Source: a bacterium (lineage in GTDB: Bacteria > UBA10199 > JACPAL01 > GCA-016699445). From it: a stretch of 64,000 nt of DNA. Positions 46,348 through 55,145 of this stretch are shown in pieces (positions within the stretch are counted from its first letter, which is position 1; the number at the start of each line of letters is the position of its first letter). Location of the stretch: positions 1-64,000 of the forward strand of contig DATIGE010000040.1 of the NCBI GenBank assembly GCA_035454885.1. The letters are read 5' to 3'. Both the position numbers and the translations under genes were made by a program. The notes under the pieces were generated by a model. The model saw nothing but the letters and a program-made list of their open reading frames with translations. It ran no database searches and was not told the DNA's origin.

Positions 46348-47966
46348 CTAGGGAGATTGAACTGAACAAGATCTGCCTCATCAACCCTCCGACGTCGACC
46401 GGCGTCTGGGGCATCTACTTTCCGATGGGCCTGGTGGTACTGGGTTCCGTCTTGAAGGAACGCGGCTATGCGGTCGAGATCGTCGATTTCGATCTGGAGA
46501 TTCGAAAAGATCCTTCCCTCTGCGAATTCTCGCGCTTTCGTGAATACGCGCTGCAGAGACTGGAACAATCGCAAACCCAATTGTTTGGGATTTCCAGCAT
46601 CTGTTCCAATTTTCCAGCTTCCCTCCTTCTCGCGCGGGAAATACGCCGTCTCTGGCCGTCATCCAGGATCATCATGGGGGGGCCTCAACCTTCGGCGGTT
46701 CCCGAGGCGACACTTCGGCTTTGTTCCTGGGTCGATGTGATTGTGATCGGTGAGGGTGAAATGACCCTCGCGGAACTCGTCGCAAGCGATTTTCGCGAGG
46801 AGTCGTTGCGAGAGATCCCCGGAGTCGCCTTCCGGGACCGTGGTCAGATAATCCGTTCCTCGCCGAGGAACCTGATCGACGACCTGGACAAGACACCTTT
46901 TCCCGATTTTAGCCTCGTTCCATTGGAAGATTATTTAACCTTTGCGCCCGGTTTTGATTTGATTGAGGCAGGACGAGGCTGTCCATTTCTTTGCTCTTTT
47001 TGCTCGACAGCCATCATGTGGGAGAGGAAGTTCCGTGTTAAGTCGCCCTCACGAATTCTGGAGGAAATGCGACGGCTCAACCGCCGCTACGGACTGAAAG
47101 CCTTTCCCCTTACCCATGACAACTTCACGACGTCGCATAGCTGGGTTTCGCGCTTTTGCGAATACTTCAAGCAAAATAATCACGAGCGATTCGGATGGTC
47201 GGTCGCCGCGCGTAGTGACACGCTGAATCCCGATCGCCTTCGCCTCCTGCGGGAAGCGGGGTGCGCTGGACTTTTTTTCGGAGTCGATTCGGGATCGCCC
47301 CGAGTGCAGAAAGCCCTTCGAAAGCACCTCAACCTCGATCAATTCAGGGATCATTTAAAAATAGCGGTCTCTCTCGGACTGAAATGTACGACCTCTTTCG
47401 TTATCGGATTCCCGGAAGAATCGCCCGAGGATCTCGAGGCCACGATCAACCTTGGCCTTTGGTCGAAGCTCGCCGGAGCAAACGTCACCTCATTTCACGC
47501 GCTTTCCCCTCTATCGGGCACTGCGATTTACGAACAGAATGCCTCCGGGCTGGTCTTTGACCCCAGAAAGATGACCGATTTTGCCCTTCAGCCTTTCGTC
47601 GGATCTGAAACGACCAGACTCATTGCGAGCTCTCCGGAACTATTCTCTTCCTTCCACTCGGTGCCAACGCCGCTCCTGGAGCCCCTCAACGTGCCCGTCT
47701 TCGCCTATTTTTATGGCGAATTGGTCAACAACATGACTTCTGAACTGAAAAAGGTCTTCGACGATACGGCCTGGTCGCCATTGGAACTCTTTGTCCGCTG
47801 GATCAACTGGATGGTCGATCGATATGGCCCGAAAAATATGAACGGTCCCTTTATCCTTGAAACCTTCGCTGAGTTTCTCAAACTGCTCCCGCCATCCGAT
47901 CATTCCGTTTTGGTACAGGAGAAGAACCCTCGATCCGAGGGCAGCTTCGGGTCCGCGGGCCTCTGA
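46341..47966 (+). CDS. B12-binding radical SAM protein
   Basis: 541 residues. Cobalamin-binding domain (KICLINPPTSTGVWGIYFP; IIMGGPQPSAVP; about 9-140), radical SAM barrel with CxxxCxxC in AGRGCPFLCSFCST (about 210-225), and a C-terminal domain without recognised motif. The GTG start lies in a hairpin. Codon use is less GC-rich than in housekeeping genes. Such enzymes methylate or rearrange unactivated carbons in natural products, lipids or peptides. Neighbours are two small secreted proteins upstream and a predicted metallopeptidase downstream. Confidence 0.88.
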   Translation: MTPREIELNKICLINPPTSTGVWGIYFPMGLVVLGSVLKERGYAVEIVDFDLEIRKDPSLCEFSRFREYALQRLEQSQTQLFGISSICSNFPASLLLAREIRRLWPSSRIIMGGPQPSAVPEATLRLCSWVDVIVIGEGEMTLAELVASDFREESLREIPGVAFRDRGQIIRSSPRNLIDDLDKTPFPDFSLVPLEDYLTFAPGFDLIEAGRGCPFLCSFCSTAIMWERKFRVKSPSRILEEMRRLNRRYGLKAFPLTHDNFTTSHSWVSRFCEYFKQNNHERFGWSVAARSDTLNPDRLRLLREAGCAGLFFGVDSGSPRVQKALRKHLNLDQFRDHLKIAVSLGLKCTTSFVIGFPEESPEDLEATINLGLWSKLAGANVTSFHALSPLSGTAIYEQNASGLVFDPRKMTDFALQPFVGSETTRLIASSPELFSSFHSVPTPLLEPLNVPVFAYFYGELVNNMTSELKKVFDDTAWSPLELFVRWINWMVDRYGPKNMNGPFILETFAEFLKLLPPSDHSVLVQEKNPRSEGSFGSAGL

Positions 47967-48037
47967 CTTTTTCCCAAAATACCCGCAACTCCCATTTCTG
48001 ACTGAACGATCGACACTCCTGTCATAGGACATTCGAC

Positions 48038-50089
48038 ATGCCTGTTGCAATTTATTTGCCTATTTCGGCAATCCTCGGCGCCTCCGGAGCCTTGCCGGCA
48101 CACCTTGAGTCCCTCCCCCTCTCGGAGCGGTACTGCGATCTCCTCAACCGGGAGCTCGTCGACGAAAATACCCCATTTTCCGTCGCGCCCGCTCCAAACT
48201 CGTCGGAGGGGTCAAATCCATCGGTTACCGTCATCTTTGCCTCGAAGATCGTTCGAGACCGCTTCGTGAGGGAGCTATCTCTAATCCAAGGGCCTCTCCT
48301 CCAGGCCCGAAAGTCCGTGGAGCATCGGCGCCTGCGGGTGGTCGAAGCCGCCACGCGCCAAATGACGATCTCACGATCCACCACCCTGGAACACCTCAAT
48401 GAAGCGACGCCGGCCGAGCGCCTCTGGCTTCAACTAGCCGCCGAGCCCCTGGCGCGGATCGCCAACGACCTCTACGCGGCGCAGGCGAGCCCATGGTCGG
48501 ATCAGATCGATGGCTGGATGGCTCGATATGCGGATGCCGCCTCCTTGTGGCATTACCACCGAATCCGCACGCCGAAACTGCCGGGTTTGCTGCCCGCATT
48601 CGTGCCGGAGGACATCCCGGACTACGCCCTCTACGCGAGTTCCGTCGCTTTCTTTCCCCGGGAACCAGCCTACCATGCGATGCTTCCGGTCGATTTCACG
48701 GAGGACGAACTGGCCTACCTCGTTCAAGATTTTCCCCAGGACCACCCGATCCGTCTGCCTTACACCGTCGTCGAACGGATGGACGAAAGTGAATGCGATC
48801 CCGATAGGAGAGAAGGCGTCTGGATCGTCCGGGGACGCGAAGGCCGTGCCTACCGCGTGACCCACATGAGATTTCACCCGCGCTACGCCGCCTACTTTGA
48901 ACAATTCGCGGAGATTTTGGAACGAAACGCGGATCTATCGGCCGGGGGTCAAGGTCTGGATCCGGGATTTCGAGACTACACGCTCCGCATGGCCCGCAGC
49001 CTGCGTACCGGCGATTTTCTGGACATCCTCCGAGCGGACCTAGAGCAAAGCAGCGGAAATGTCTTTTTCACCTTCTTCCCGCACGAAGGATCTTGGGCGG
49101 ACAACCTAAAGTTCCCGTGGAGCTTCGAAGCAGGGATCCGGAGCCGATCGCTCGCCGAGACGATCCGGTGTCGAGGCGACGCCTTCGCCATGCTCGAGGA
49201 GCGCGCCCGCCGGATCGCGGAGTCGTACGGGGCGCCTGTCCCGAATCGCCCTGCCGAGACAGGAGACGTCGAGAAGATGTTCCAGTTGGTCTGGAACTAC
49301 CGAAACGGCGGTTTTCTCAGGACCTATCCTCATGGGGAACCCGCCGGTCACGACTACCCCAAGATCTTTTTTGCCGGCGTGGGGGGGCACAGATCAATTG
49401 CGATCGCGGACGCGATGGTCGCCGCAGCAGGTCTCGACCAGAAGTATGCGGCGGAGTTGCTCCCTCCGAAAGATGCCCTTCCGGACACGACTGAGACCTC
49501 GTTTCTATTTACGACCTGGCATGAAGGCTCCCACGGGGTCTTGGGCAACAAACCCGATACGGAACTCGTGGACGGACGCACACTGGGACAGGTTTACGGA
49601 CGCCTCTGGGGACGGCTAGTCGAACCCCAGTCGGATGCGGCCTTCGCCGTGGTCAATAGCTGGCTGCGCGATGCGGGGCGCATCACCAACGAGGAATTCG
49701 ATCTCATGCTCCGCTACGCCTTCCTGGCCATCGTTAAGAGAATGGCGCCGAAGGATCGTATTTGGGAGCCTGCCTATGACTTCGGCCATGAGGCAGGTTG
49801 CACGATGACATTCGGATGGCTGTCGCGGAACGGAGTCGTCCAACTGGAGGATGACGGCCGGTTCCAGGTCCGATGGCCCCGAATGGCTGGCGCCCTGGAG
49901 GATCTCTGGATCAAGCTGACCGAGTTCGCCTTTAACGGCTCGACGGAACCCTTTCGCGAATTCGTGGAACGATGTCTCGACGCCATCCCGCAATCCGTCA
50001 TGAATCGTGTCTTGGAGGCCCAAAGGCAGTTTCGCGTTCGACGGATTCTGACACGGGGAGACGTTCCTTCCCCTATCGAATTCCCTTGA
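48038..50089 (+). CDS. Predicted zinc metallopeptidase (HExxH, M49-like)
   Basis: 683 residues. Zinc motif TWHEGSHG with H495, E496, H499; a likely third ligand lies in the LVEPQSDAAF segment about 40 residues later, an arrangement resembling peptidase family M49 (dipeptidyl peptidase III) and its bacterial relatives, though the M49 consensus usually has one more residue between the histidines. The N-terminus is weakly hydrophobic and not a convincing signal peptide. Length fits DPP III (about 700). It is 71 nt downstream of the radical SAM gene and in the same orientation, so possibly co-transcribed. Confidence 0.65.
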   Translation: MPVAIYLPISAILGASGALPAHLESLPLSERYCDLLNRELVDENTPFSVAPAPNSSEGSNPSVTVIFASKIVRDRFVRELSLIQGPLLQARKSVEHRRLRVVEAATRQMTISRSTTLEHLNEATPAERLWLQLAAEPLARIANDLYAAQASPWSDQIDGWMARYADAASLWHYHRIRTPKLPGLLPAFVPEDIPDYALYASSVAFFPREPAYHAMLPVDFTEDELAYLVQDFPQDHPIRLPYTVVERMDESECDPDRREGVWIVRGREGRAYRVTHMRFHPRYAAYFEQFAEILERNADLSAGGQGLDPGFRDYTLRMARSLRTGDFLDILRADLEQSSGNVFFTFFPHEGSWADNLKFPWSFEAGIRSRSLAETIRCRGDAFAMLEERARRIAESYGAPVPNRPAETGDVEKMFQLVWNYRNGGFLRTYPHGEPAGHDYPKIFFAGVGGHRSIAIADAMVAAAGLDQKYAAELLPPKDALPDTTETSFLFTTWHEGSHGVLGNKPDTELVDGRTLGQVYGRLWGRLVEPQSDAAFAVVNSWLRDAGRITNEEFDLMLRYAFLAIVKRMAPKDRIWEPAYDFGHEAGCTMTFGWLSRNGVVQLEDDGRFQVRWPRMAGALEDLWIKLTEFAFNGSTEPFREFVERCLDAIPQSVMNRVLEAQRQFRVRRILTRGDVPSPIEFP

Positions 50090-50109
50090 ACGAAAAGGGC
50101 TTGGCCCCC

Positions 50110-50297
50110 GGAACATCCAGGTTCCCGCCGAAATAATACCCCAAGGAGAGGACCAGAAGGACGACGCCAATGAGATTGGTCCAGATAAGAAACGAGGTCC
50201 CGAAATAAGGGGCTACGAGCCGGGAGGCCGTCAGCTCCACCGCCATGACCGCCATGCCAGAGAGAAAGACCGTCGTATAGAGGAACTTCTTTCCCAT
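50110..50297 (-). pseudogene. N-terminal stump of a fused-membrane spermidine synthase-like gene
   Basis: The first 58 residues (MGKKFLYTTVFLSGMAVMAV, then ELTASRLVAPYFGTS and a second helix) match the N-terminus of the membrane-type spermidine-synthase family, but homology ends at about 50124 where GGRLADR-like text should follow; a short unrelated tail runs to a stop at 50073. The catalytic domain is missing and was not found elsewhere. It marks the end of the accessory block, probably a rearrangement or insertion scar. Confidence 0.7.
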
Positions 50298-50334
50298 CAG
50301 CGGCGCCGGAAAGCTCTCCCACGAAGCGCGCCGT

Positions 50335-50363
50335 TTGACAATCTAGCTCTCCTTACCTAGATT
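50335..50363 (+). promoter_or_regulatory. Promoter of the menaquinone operon
   Basis: TTGACA (50335-50340), exactly 17 nt, TAGATT (50358-50363). AATCTAG (50340-50346) and CTAGATT (50357-50363) form a 7-bp inverted repeat that overlaps both hexamers, a plausible repressor site. About 55 nt before the mqnA GTG. Confidence 0.65.
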
Positions 50364-50417
50364 CCCGCGTCGTCCCTTAGGGGACGATCGAAGCTTGGAT
50401 TCCTCAAGGAGTCTCAC

Positions 50418-51176
50418 GTGCTCTATAGACTCGGCGCGGTGCCGTATCTGAATGCGCTTCCCCTTGTTCACTATCTCAAGGAGCGACCGCGCCTCGAGCC
50501 GCCCGCGCCTCTCGCACGCCTGTTAAAGATTGGCGAGGTGGACATCGCCACGGCCCCCGTCGTCACTCTCTTTGAGAATCCCCAATACAGCCTGGTCCCC
50601 GGCGTCTGCATCGGCTCCCACGGGCCCGTCGGGAGCGTAAAGGTCTTCTTCGCAGCCCCCGGTATCGATCTCTCGAATGTGCGCACCCTCTATCTCGACA
50701 TGGAGTCCAAAACCTCGGCCCTACTCCTTAAGGTTTTGCTCAAGTTCAAATACGGACGGAACCTGGATGAGATCACGTTCTTTCACCCCATCCCGCCCCG
50801 CTCGTGCGAGGCCAAACTCCTGATCGGCGACAAGGCCATGAAGGAGCTCACGACCACGCCCCCGGCCGATTTGGGCTATGAATGGACGGCCTGGACGGGC
50901 CTCCCGTTTGTCTACGCGGCCTGGATCAGCCGCCACGCGGAGGTCAGCGCGCGGGCCATCCGCGACCTCCAAGACGCACGCGACAAGGGAACGTCGAACC
51001 TCGCGAGCGTCATCCCCGAAAAATCCGTTTTCGGCTTTCAGGCGGTCAAATCCTACCTGGAAAAACTGGTCTACACCCTGGGCCCCAAGGAAATGGAAGG
51101 GTTGAACCTCTTCCGCGACTACGTCTCCCGCGGCGGATTCCTCGAGGAACCGAAGTTCCAATATGCCGTCTCCTAA
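50418..51176 (+). CDS. mqnA: Chorismate dehydratase (futalosine pathway)
   Basis: Converts chorismate to 3-enolpyruvylbenzoate, the first step of the futalosine route to menaquinone. 252 residues from a GTG with CAAGGAG upstream. Family pattern: RLGAVPYLNALPLVHYL, GEVDIATAPVVTLF, the conserved SKTSALLLKVLL region, and PADLGYEWTAWTGLPFVYAAW. Cytoplasmic. It overlaps the next radical SAM gene by 14 nt. Confidence 0.95.
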   Translation: MLYRLGAVPYLNALPLVHYLKERPRLEPPAPLARLLKIGEVDIATAPVVTLFENPQYSLVPGVCIGSHGPVGSVKVFFAAPGIDLSNVRTLYLDMESKTSALLLKVLLKFKYGRNLDEITFFHPIPPRSCEAKLLIGDKAMKELTTTPPADLGYEWTAWTGLPFVYAAWISRHAEVSARAIRDLQDARDKGTSNLASVIPEKSVFGFQAVKSYLEKLVYTLGPKEMEGLNLFRDYVSRGGFLEEPKFQYAVS

Positions 51177-52461
51177 AGAGCTTTTTCTCGCCAAGGAGGG
51201 TTTTCCGGACATCCCGTTCGAGGCGATCCTCAAGACGGACCTGCTCCGCCAGGGCGTTTCCTTCTCGCCCGAGGCCCTGGAAATTTGCCGGACGGCGAAG
51301 CCGAAGTCCTACTTCATCTTTTCGTTCGACCGGGCGGAGCAGAAGGACCTTTCGGAGATGGAGCGCCGCTCCGTACCGGAGGAGATCGCTCTCATCGGCG
51401 GGCCTTTTGACCTGAAACGGACAATTGTGTCCGCGCGGGTGAATCCGGGGTCGGCGTATCGCATTGATGCTCCTGTAGGGGCGCATGGCCATGCGCCCCT
51501 ACAATTACGCACCGATAATTCCATTTTATCCGAGATCCAATTACCCCAATTCCCCGCCTACTACGGCGTCCCTTTGGCGAACGGCAAACCCGTCGCCGAT
51601 ATCGCGCCCACCATCGAATGGGGATATCTGATCTATCTGACCGCCTTCCGCCTCTGCCAGTATTTCGGCGCGGAGGAGGAATGCCAGTTCTGCGACATCA
51701 ATCACAACTACCGCCAGCAGAAGCACGTCGGTCGGCCTTACACCGGCGTGAAGTCGCCGGAGGAGATCCTCGATGCCCTCGCGATCATCGACGAAAGGGA
51801 CTCGGAGCGCCTCAGCCGCGCCTATACCGTCACCGGCGGGAGCGTGACCTCGACGCTGAACGGTCAAGGCGAGGCGGAGTTCTACGCCCAATACGCGCGT
51901 GCGATCGAAAAGAGGTTTCCGGGCCGATGGATCGGCAAGGCGGTCGTCCAGGCCCTGCCCGAAGAGGAAGTCAGGGTCCTCAAGGATGCGGGCTACACGA
52001 TCTACCACCCGAACTACGAGGTCTGGGACAAGCGCCTCTTCGAGACCCTCTGCCCGGGCAAGGCCCGTTACGTGGGCCGAGACGAGTGGGTGAAACGCAT
52101 CTTGGACGCCGCAAGGATCTTCGGCCCCGAAAACGTCATCCCGAACTTCGTGGCGGGCGTCGAGATGTCCAAACCCCATGGCCTCGATTCGGTCGACGGC
52201 GCGATCCGATCGACGGCCGAGGGCCTCGACTTCTTCATGTCGCAAGGAATCCTGCCGCGCTTCACGGTCTGGTGCGTGGAGCCAAACACGGAGCTCTCGA
52301 AGACCAACGACGGGCCGCCGCCGCTCGCGTACTACGTTCGTCTCTTGCAGGTTTACCGGGAGATCTTCCGGAAACACCGGTTGCCGATCCCACCGGGCTA
52401 CGGCGCGGCGGGATTGGGCAAGGCGGTCTTCTCGGTGAGCGCGTTCATGGACATTTTGTAG
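51163..52461 (+). CDS. Radical SAM protein with CX8CX2C motif, in the menaquinone cluster
   Basis: 432 residues. The cluster motif is CQYFGAEEECQFC (about residues 165-177), CX8CX2C in place of the usual CX3CX2C, set in a TIM-barrel with TGGSVTSTL and later PNFVAGVEMSKPHG. It is not MqnE or MqnC by its cysteine pattern. Ten residues (about 104-114) come from a perfect 30-nt palindrome at 51474-51503. Translation overlaps mqnA, so a step linked to menaquinone is likely; the chemistry is not known to me. Confidence 0.75.
   Translation: MPSPKELFLAKEGFPDIPFEAILKTDLLRQGVSFSPEALEICRTAKPKSYFIFSFDRAEQKDLSEMERRSVPEEIALIGGPFDLKRTIVSARVNPGSAYRIDAPVGAHGHAPLQLRTDNSILSEIQLPQFPAYYGVPLANGKPVADIAPTIEWGYLIYLTAFRLCQYFGAEEECQFCDINHNYRQQKHVGRPYTGVKSPEEILDALAIIDERDSERLSRAYTVTGGSVTSTLNGQGEAEFYAQYARAIEKRFPGRWIGKAVVQALPEEEVRVLKDAGYTIYHPNYEVWDKRLFETLCPGKARYVGRDEWVKRILDAARIFGPENVIPNFVAGVEMSKPHGLDSVDGAIRSTAEGLDFFMSQGILPRFTVWCVEPNTELSKTNDGPPPLAYYVRLLQVYREIFRKHRLPIPPGYGAAGLGKAVFSVSAFMDIL
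51474..51503. repeat. Palindromic element copy 7 (in frame, perfect)
   Basis: A perfect 30-nt palindrome: left half TGTAGGGGCGCATGG, right half its reverse complement. Ten codons inserted between the ARVNPGSAYRI segment and RTDNSILSEIQ. Confidence 0.9.
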
Positions 52462-52504
52462 CAACAACGAGCATTTTTCGCCGAAAAGGGCCATCAGGAT
52501 AGGG

Positions 52505-53242
52505 ATGACGATGTCCTCCATGGTCAACATGCTCTTGCCGCTCGCCGAACCCTTCGTTCTGCAGACCCTATCCGCGACCGCTTCCCAGGCCCTCCCCTCG
52601 GCCCTCCACGCCGCCGCCCGAATCTTCAGTGAGAGGCCGGAACCGGGCGTCACCGCGCCGAGGGACATCCTCCGAGTCGGACTGTGGGGATGCGTCCGCA
52701 AATTCAACGAGTGGGCCGATTTTGAAATCACGGGGCCCGAGATCCGCTTCGTGAAGGGTCTCCCTGCCGCGGGGATACAGACCGAGGCGCATGTTCATCA
52801 GAGGCTGGCGGATCTCGGCTTCCGTCACATTCGGCGCGGAACGTTCGAATCGAAGGCCCTCGATTGCTACTTTTACGCGAAGCCGATCCATCTGGTCCGC
52901 GACCTCTCCCGAGCCCGGGAGATGCTGGCCACGGCGATCGATTTGACCCGACGGGGCGTTCTCTTTCCAGGAACGCGATGGGGGATTTATGAGACGGCGG
53001 ACGGCGGCTACCAGCTCTTCGCCGTGACGCGCGCCTTGAAACACCCGCGCGCGATGTGGAACACGCCCGACCGGCTTCCGGAAAGCGACAAGAGGCTCAG
53101 TGAATGGCTGCAGCGGGTGCCTCCCGGCCTTCAAAACGAAGCTTTGAATCCCGCCGAGGCCATGCACCTGCCGAACTGGGGCTGGTCGATGGAGCGGCGT
53201 CAGTGGTACCCCGTCGACGTCGAGGTCATCGATTTCGCGTGA
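52505..53242 (+). CDS. Uncharacterised cytoplasmic protein
   Basis: 245 residues without signal peptide or membrane helices. Tryptophan-rich with conserved-looking blocks RVGLWGCVRKFNEWADFEI, GTRWGIYETADGGYQLF and the C-terminal NWGWSMERRQWYPVDVEVID. No family recognised; the middle (YFYAKPIHLVRDLSRAREM) has a vaguely kinase-like helical look that I cannot substantiate. It follows the radical SAM gene by 43 nt and overlaps convergent mqnC by 17 nt. Confidence 0.55.
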   Translation: MTMSSMVNMLLPLAEPFVLQTLSATASQALPSALHAAARIFSERPEPGVTAPRDILRVGLWGCVRKFNEWADFEITGPEIRFVKGLPAAGIQTEAHVHQRLADLGFRHIRRGTFESKALDCYFYAKPIHLVRDLSRAREMLATAIDLTRRGVLFPGTRWGIYETADGGYQLFAVTRALKHPRAMWNTPDRLPESDKRLSEWLQRVPPGLQNEALNPAEAMHLPNWGWSMERRQWYPVDVEVIDFA

Positions 53243-54257
53243 CCGCCAGGGGGCGTCTCATGATCGGCTCGATCCCCGCCGCCCGCACCCAACCCAGGAC
53301 GTTCGCGACATTCGCCTCGATCTTGGCCCCCGCGAGCTGGGTCACCTGATCCTCCAAGGGGATGTCAAAGTCATGGGCGCCCCAGGTCAGGGCCTCGGGG
53401 CCCCGTTCGTGCTGCGTCAGGAACGAGGCGCGCACGATGGGAATGTTGTCGAGGTAAAGCCGGCTGAGGGCGACCGCCTTCAGGTACTCCTCGTTGGACG
53501 CCTTCGCCCCCCTCCAAACCGTGTTGTCCGGCTGGTAGGTCCAGAGGAGAAAGCTCGCGAAGCCGCCGGTCTTGTCCTGGAGGTCGCGGACGCGGCGCAG
53601 ATGCTCGATGCGGTCCTCCCAGGTCTCGCCGAAGCCGATCACCATCGTGGCGGTCGTGCCGAGACCGACCCGTTGCGCGGCCTCCATGCCGTCCAAGTAC
53701 TCCTGAACCGAATATTTTTTGGGCGAGAGCTTCTTCCGCCATTCGTCGGTCAGGATCTCCGCCCCTCCCCCCGGAATCCAGCGCAAGCCCGCCTCCTTGA
53801 GACGGACCAGGACCTCCTCCAAGGAGACCCGCGAGCTCCGCGCGATGAAGATCGCCTCGACGATCGTCGGCCCGTAGACCTCGACGGCGTCGCCGTAGCG
53901 CCTTCTCACGGCCCGGAAGAGGTCTTCATAGTGGTCGATCCGGAGCTTGGGATTGAAGCCGCCTTCCATGGCGACGAGAGATCCGCCGGCCGCGATCAGT
54001 TCGTCGATCTTTTGTGAAATCTGATCGTTCGTCAGGACGTACGCCTCAGCGTCCCCCGGTCGCCGGTAGAAGGCGCAGTAGCCGCAGTCCGCCACGCACA
54101 CGTTCGTGTAGCTCACGATCCGCATGACGACGTAGCTCGCCTTGCCGCCGGGATAGCGCTCGCACCGCGCCGCGTGGGCGCGCGCGCGAAGCCCCTCCGG
54201 GTCGCCCCTCAGGAGTTCCAAGGCCTCCGATGCGTTGAGCCGTCCGTTCGTCGACAT
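53226..54257 (-). CDS. mqnC: Dehypoxanthine futalosine cyclase
   Basis: Radical SAM enzyme cyclising dehypoxanthine futalosine in menaquinone synthesis. 343 residues. CxxxCxxC in CVADCGYCAFYRR (about residues 53-65), LTNDQISQKIDELIAAGG, LRWIPGGGAEILTDEWRK and SFLLWTYQPDNT are MqnC-type blocks. On the opposite strand to mqnA but in the same cluster; MqnB, MqnD and MqnE are not in the window. Confidence 0.93.
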   Translation of the reverse strand: MSTNGRLNASEALELLRGDPEGLRARAHAARCERYPGGKASYVVMRIVSYTNVCVADCGYCAFYRRPGDAEAYVLTNDQISQKIDELIAAGGSLVAMEGGFNPKLRIDHYEDLFRAVRRRYGDAVEVYGPTIVEAIFIARSSRVSLEEVLVRLKEAGLRWIPGGGAEILTDEWRKKLSPKKYSVQEYLDGMEAAQRVGLGTTATMVIGFGETWEDRIEHLRRVRDLQDKTGGFASFLLWTYQPDNTVWRGAKASNEEYLKAVALSRLYLDNIPIVRASFLTQHERGPEALTWGAHDFDIPLEDQVTQLAGAKIEANVANVLGWVRAAGIEPIMRRPLAVTRNR

Positions 54258-54301
54258 AAGAAAGGATCGAATAGCTCAGGGAGGGCCGCCGATCAAGCCG
54301 C

Positions 54302-55108
54302 TCATCGGGTCAGGCGGCCTTTCAGAGGGCCTTTGAGGACGGCCCCTTCGGGCAGGGACAGGGGGGTGCGGGTCAAGGTCATTTTTTCCAAAGGCGTCAG
54401 AGACTCGTCGGCCGCCAGTTGAAAGTCCTCGTGCCCCGAGTAGGGCACGAGGCCGCGCCGGTAGGCTCCGTGCAGGGCGAACGTCTTCCCGCGCAAGAAG
54501 GCGCGTTCCGGGGTGCAGGCATCGCGCACCGAGGGGTCGGTCGGCCGGGTCGAGGTGAGGATCAGGGTGACCTTCAAGGACGTCGGTCCCGGCGGGATCT
54601 CCCCGGACCCCTCGCCGACCCTGTGGACGGCCCCACTCCGGAAGGCGTCGCCAATCCCCTCCAAGAGGCCGTCGGGGAGGGAGATCCGCGTCTCCACGGC
54701 GATGGAATGATCCTCCAAGGGTTCCTCCTCGCCGGTCTCCGGATTCCTCACCTTGAGATTCACGCCCAGGGTCCCCGTCTCCATCGCCGCCCCATCCTCG
54801 AGCGACACGCTCGCCTCCGCCCAGAGGGCCTCGTGGCAGCCGATGAATCCGTCGGTGGGGGCCATCCAGGTGGGGCTGGCCTCCGCGATCCGTTGTTCCC
54901 CGGCCTCGGGCGGCGGGGCCTCTTCCTCCGAAGGACCCTCTTCCTTCGTCGCACCCAAGGGAGACGGGGCCGGGACCGCCGCAGGGGCGGCGGAGACGGT
55001 CGTCCCCTCCGGACCCGCCGTCGTGGGGGACACGGCCGGGATCGGGCAGCCGGCAAGAAGACCCAACAAGCCGAGAAGACAGGGAAATTTGACTCGGGAC
55101 GAATTCAT
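54302..55108 (-). CDS. Lipoprotein with Pro/Ala/Glu-rich linker
   Basis: 268 residues. Signal peptide with lipobox LLAGC (Cys about 21), an unstructured Pro/Ala/Thr/Glu linker to about residue 75, then a beta-rich domain (VSLEDGAAMETGTLGVNLKV, DHSIAVETRISLPDGLL, TSLKVTLILTSTRP) with two further cysteines. Outer-membrane lipoprotein of unknown function. It lies downstream of the sigma-54 activator on the same strand (38-nt gap). Confidence 0.65.
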   Translation of the reverse strand: MNSSRVKFPCLLGLLGLLAGCPIPAVSPTTAGPEGTTVSAAPAAVPAPSPLGATKEEGPSEEEAPPPEAGEQRIAEASPTWMAPTDGFIGCHEALWAEASVSLEDGAAMETGTLGVNLKVRNPETGEEEPLEDHSIAVETRISLPDGLLEGIGDAFRSGAVHRVGEGSGEIPPGPTSLKVTLILTSTRPTDPSVRDACTPERAFLRGKTFALHGAYRRGLVPYSGHEDFQLAADESLTPLEKMTLTRTPLSLPEGAVLKGPLKGRLTR

Positions 55109-55145
55109 CTTTGGCTCTGTCCTTAGAATATCGGCCCTTACGGGG

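Noticed and set aside
51163-52461. Annotating this radical SAM gene as mqnE
   Set aside because: MqnE has a standard CX3CX2C cluster motif; this protein has CX8CX2C and different flanking blocks.
51541-52731. 396-codon minus-strand frame opposite the radical SAM gene
   Set aside because: Antisense to a gene with recognisable radical SAM features, and without motifs of its own.
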